Part shown: in pieces, positions 23,059-25,293 of the stretch
Position numbering within the stretch: position 1 is the first letter of the stretch
Layout of the letters: every line of letters starts with the position of its first letter
Origin: CAZHAM01 sp964530415
GTDB lineage: Bacteria; Patescibacteriota; WWE3; UBA101185; UBA10185
Direction: 5' to 3'
Length of the DNA: 25,293 bases
NCBI GenBank assembly: GCA_964530415.1
Contig: CAZHAM010000007.1
Location: 1 to 25,293 of the forward strand
Position numbers and translations under genes: made by a program
Notes under the pieces: generated by a model
Database searches by the model: none
What the model was told of the DNA's origin: nothing
Seen by the model: the letters and a program-made list of their open reading frames with translations, nothing else

Positions 23059-23144
23059 TGGTGCCGTGAGTGAGAGTCGAACTCACACGAGGTTGCCCCC
23101 AGTGGTTTTTGAGACCACCGCGTATACCATTCCGCCACCACGGC
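23059..23144 (-). tRNA. tRNA-Leu, anticodon CAA
   Basis: Read on the minus strand it folds as a class II tRNA. The acceptor is GCCGTGG against TCACGGC, and the anticodon stem is GTGGT/ACCAC (23114-23118 with 23102-23106). The seven-base loop CTCAAAA has anticodon CAA (23109-23111), and a long variable arm (about 23083-23101) is followed by T-arm GTGAG/CTCAC with TTCGACT. CCA is encoded (23059-23061). It decodes UUG. No introns. It lies between dnaB and efp in the same direction. Confidence 0.96.
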
Positions 23145-23206
23145 AAACTTAATACAAGGCAGATTAGGCATAGGAATTTTATCACAAAGATATGAGTTTA
23201 GATAAG

Positions 23207-23404
23207 CTAGTCCTGATTAGACTCGACTTCGTAGAATTTGGTTATTTCACCCTTAAAGTACAAGTCAAATTCGGCAGTTGCCCCGTTTCTGTGTTTCGCA
23301 ATATTTAACTTTAGGTTAACACGGTCGTCTTCGTCAGGTCTGTACAAAAACATTACAACGTCAGCATCCTGCTCAATAGATCCGGAATCTCTCAAATCGC
23401 TCAA
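23207..23404 (-). CDS. dnaB: dnaB, C-terminal part in the -1 frame
   Basis: Sixty-five residues that complete the replicative helicase: SDLRDSGSIEQDADVVMFLYRPDEDD, then LNIAKHRNGATAEFDLYF, which hold the standard C-terminal DnaB motifs, including the arginine-finger-type HR region. The frame is -1 relative to the N-terminal part and overlaps it by four bases (23401-23404, TTGA on the minus strand). It would start with a TTG with no ribosome binding site, so it is not a plausible independent gene; it should be read with the 23401-24534 part. Confidence 0.9.
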   Translation of the reverse strand: MSDLRDSGSIEQDADVVMFLYRPDEDDRVNLKLNIAKHRNGATAEFDLYFKGEITKFYEVESNQD

Positions 23405-24534
23405 TTGTTTTTGTCGCCGCCTCTCTGCTCTACTGCTCTTGAAAGCTGAGAAAGTGCCAAAACAGGAACTTTTAACTCTCTTGCCAGGTTTTTTAACCCC
23501 TGCGAAATTTGTGAAACTTCCTGAACACGGCTTTCTGCCTTTTGTGCCCTTATAAGCTGCATATAGTCAACAACAATAAGCCCGATGTCGTGTTCGAGCA
23601 TAATTCTACGGGCTTTTGTGCGCATTTCTAAAATGCTGATACCCGGCGTGTCGTCAATAAAAATAGGCGCTTCTGCAAGCTGACCTGCGGCTACACTGTA
23701 CTTTTCAAAATCTTCAGGGTCTAAATTTCCCGTTGCTATCTTCCAGTTGTCGATATTTGCCTGGGACGAAATTAATCTGTCGACAATCATCTCCCTACCC
23801 ATTTCGAGCGAAAACAACACAACACCGATTTTTTTCTCCAAGGCTGCGTAAAGTGCAATATTATTAATAGCAAAAGAAGATTTACCGACGGATGGTCTTG
23901 CAGCTAAAATAATTAGGTTCTCCTTTTGCATACCAGATAAAATTCTGTCTAACGCTTTTAGTCCTGTAGGCACTCCGCGCAATTGACCTCTATTTTTACT
24001 CAATTCGTCTAATCTCTCGAATGTGACTTCCAAAATGTCCTTTATTGGAACAAAATCCTGATACATTTTATCTTGTGAAACTCCGTATAATAATTGTTCG
24101 GATCTGTCGATGATATCTTCGATTTCTCCCTCATTTAACGCCAATTCGGAGATCTCCGCAGCTGCCGAAATTAGTGACCTTTTGAGGGAATTGTTTTTGA
24201 TTATCCTTGCATAACTTTCAATATTAGCTGCAGTTGGTACAGAATTAACCAATTCGGTTAAATAAGTTACTCCACCTACTCTCTCGAGCTCTCCCATTTT
24301 TTTAAGTTCAGCGGGAACGGTAATTAAATCGGCTGGCTCGCGAGAGTCGTATAAATTCATTATCGCTTGATAAATACTTTCGTGTGATTGTTTGTAAAAA
24401 TGATTTGCGCGTAAAAACTCTATTACTTTAACTATTGCATCTTTATCGAGTAAAACTGCACCCAAAACCGATTTCTCGGCCTCTAAATCGTGCGGAGGCA
24501 GGTGTATGCTATTTGGTTTATTATCTGCGGGCAT
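23401..24534 (-). CDS. dnaB: Replicative DNA helicase DnaB, N-terminal and main ATPase part (frameshifted)
   Basis: 377 residues. The N-terminal DnaG-interacting helical domain (residues ~10-115: PPHDLEAEKSVLGAVLLD, SVPTAANIESYARII) is followed by the RecA-like core: Walker A ARPSVGKSS (212-220), FSLEM, Walker B VVDYMQL (321-326), and SRAVEQRGGDK. Translation then meets TGA at 23401-23403, while the rest of DnaB continues in the -1 frame. The switch point is GAC AAA AAC AAT TGA; one more A in the five-A run (23408-23412) would give DKKQLSDLRDSG and a normal ~442-residue protein. DnaB is essential, so a base-call error or recoding is likelier than a dead gene. A -10-like GATAAT lies seven bases from the ATG. 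Confidence 0.95.
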   Translation of the reverse strand: MPADNKPNSIHLPPHDLEAEKSVLGAVLLDKDAIVKVIEFLRANHFYKQSHESIYQAIMNLYDSREPADLITVPAELKKMGELERVGGVTYLTELVNSVPTAANIESYARIIKNNSLKRSLISAAAEISELALNEGEIEDIIDRSEQLLYGVSQDKMYQDFVPIKDILEVTFERLDELSKNRGQLRGVPTGLKALDRILSGMQKENLIILAARPSVGKSSFAINNIALYAALEKKIGVVLFSLEMGREMIVDRLISSQANIDNWKIATGNLDPEDFEKYSVAAGQLAEAPIFIDDTPGISILEMRTKARRIMLEHDIGLIVVDYMQLIRAQKAESRVQEVSQISQGLKNLARELKVPVLALSQLSRAVEQRGGDKNN

Positions 24535-24540
24535 ATTTTA

Positions 24541-24569
24541 ATTATCTGGGCAGTAAATTAAATTCTAAA
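24541..24569 (-). promoter_or_regulatory. Candidate promoter for dnaB, leaderless
   Basis: Minus strand: TTTAGA (24564-24569), a 17-base spacer, and GATAAT (24541-24546). The predicted start is at the dnaB ATG (24534). It abuts the stop codon of the MBL-fold gene. Confidence 0.5.
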
Positions 24570-25220
24570 TTAATGATCCATGTCTAAAACGTACACTGTA
24601 GTGTCACTTGGAATCTCGGATTTTACGGTGATTCTTAGTTTCTCTGCTTTTTTAAACGAGTCCTCCACTCCCATTTCTTCCAAAAAGTTTTTCACCGGTG
24701 ACAAACCCTTACTTTCAACTAAATCTTTTGTTGCGTAGTGCATCGGAATTACAATTGCGGGCTCCAGAGAAGAAATTACTTTAGAAGCCATTTCATGATC
24801 CAAAGATCCTTTTCCGCCTACTGGTATCATCAAAACATCTATATCAGAAATTTTTTGGAGAGTTTCCTTTTCCAATTCGTGACCTAAATCACCAAGATGC
24901 AAAATGGTGAAACCATCCATCTCTATTTGATAAATTATATTTTTCCCTTTGGCTTCGCCTTTAGACTTATCGTGATATGTTTGAATTCCATTTACAAAAG
25001 TGCCTCCGATTTCATATTCTCCTGCCGAGTCTACCAAAAGTCTGTAGTCCGAAACACCTTCGATGTTTGAATGTCCGGGATCTTTATGTGAGATCAATAA
25101 AACATCAGCTTTTTGCTTGGGAAACTTATATCCTACCTCAGGATCGTACGGATCGATCAGTATTGTTAAATTTTTTCCTTTGAGTTTAAAGCACGAATGC
25201 CCAATGTGAGTTATTTCCAT
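24570..25220 (-). CDS. MBL-fold metal-dependent hydrolase (UlaG-like / Lactamase_B_3 type)
   Basis: A 216-residue protein. It begins MEITHIGHSCFKLKGKNLTILIDPY, the classic opening of this group, and continues with VLLISHKDPGH, FTILHLGDLGHEL, LMIPVGGKGSLDHEMASKVI and IVIPMHY. These are the metal-binding strands of the fold. The usual HxHxDH motif reads H-K-D-P-G-H, so the second His and the Asp are not both present and the metal site may be altered. Substrate unknown; cytoplasmic, with no signal peptide. It is the first gene of the minus-strand run at the right edge. The ATG at 25220 is fixed by a promoter placed for a leaderless message. dnaB follows after 35 bases. Confidence 0.85.
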   Translation of the reverse strand: MEITHIGHSCFKLKGKNLTILIDPYDPEVGYKFPKQKADVLLISHKDPGHSNIEGVSDYRLLVDSAGEYEIGGTFVNGIQTYHDKSKGEAKGKNIIYQIEMDGFTILHLGDLGHELEKETLQKISDIDVLMIPVGGKGSLDHEMASKVISSLEPAIVIPMHYATKDLVESKGLSPVKNFLEEMGVEDSFKKAEKLRITVKSEIPSDTTVYVLDMDH

Positions 25221-25226
25221 ATGGAT

Positions 25227-25255
25227 AATCTATCCTACCAAGGTAAAAAAGACAA
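25227..25255 (-). promoter_or_regulatory. Sigma70-type promoter of the MBL-fold gene, leaderless
   Basis: Minus strand: TTGTCT (25250-25255), a 17-base spacer, and TAGATT (25227-25232). The -10 ends six bases before the ATG at 25220, so transcription should start on the ATG. Nothing further is visible to the window end. Confidence 0.6.
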
Positions 25256-25293
25256 GAATTTGCTTTTTTAAACATAAAAATAGGGTAAAATCT

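Noticed and set aside
23392..23403. TGA in dnaB read as Gly (code 25)
   Set aside because: Reading through meets a second TGA four codons later and does not restore the DnaB C-terminus, and xerC ends with a normal TGA stop.

Overview
The window looks like a scaffold piece from an uncultivated Patescibacteria/CPR bacterium (Microgenomates- or WWE3-like; inferred from gene content, not from a marker gene). Supporting traits are dense AT-rich coding, short or stripped-down versions of standard proteins (YebC, LspA, an Lgt-like domain), a K+-independent-type membrane pyrophosphatase, a TraD/VirD4-like ATPase, and many genes whose -10 box sits directly in front of the start codon. TGA is a real stop (xerC ends with it), so the Gly-UGA code of some CPR lineages does not apply. 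Two N-runs (5016-5025 and 13896-13995) mark scaffold joins.

Layout, left half. A type IV pilus assembly ATPase (pilB, cut by the window edge) diverges from a clamp-loader delta-prime gene (holB). A minus-strand island follows: three tandem paralogous small exported proteins with two invariant cysteines, consensus Shine-Dalgarno sites and a near-consensus promoter. Then come gyrB, a membrane pyrophosphatase with a strong terminator, an unrecognised 369-residue protein, gyrA and rnhB on the plus strand. rnhB meets a convergent Xer-type tyrosine recombinase.

Middle. An 800-base non-coding region (12573-13371) holds a 28-base dif-like imperfect palindrome, a very AT-rich stretch, one perfect DnaA box and an iteron-like array with 20-24-base spacing. 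This is the least explained and most interesting part of the window.

Right half, almost all on the minus strand. A polytopic membrane protein and ruvC are both interrupted by the 100-N gap. After them come a shortened yebC, a divergent TPR protein, a Pro/Ala-tailed protein paired with the TraD/VirD4-like ATPase, a degenerate LCP/LytR_C protein, an rluA-family pseudouridine synthase, a minimal lspA, an Lgt-like membrane domain fused to a DksA/TraR zinc finger, efp, tRNA-Leu(CAA), a frameshifted dnaB, and an MBL-fold hydrolase.

Functionally the window is rich in chromosome replication and topology genes (holB, gyrB, gyrA, rnhB, xer, ruvC, dnaB), with envelope genes (pilB, LCP, lspA/Lgt-like) and proline-stall translation genes (efp, yebC). 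Gene polarity converges near 11.54 kb. That fits a terminus with a dif site better than an origin, so the DnaA box and iteron-like array next door are a puzzle.
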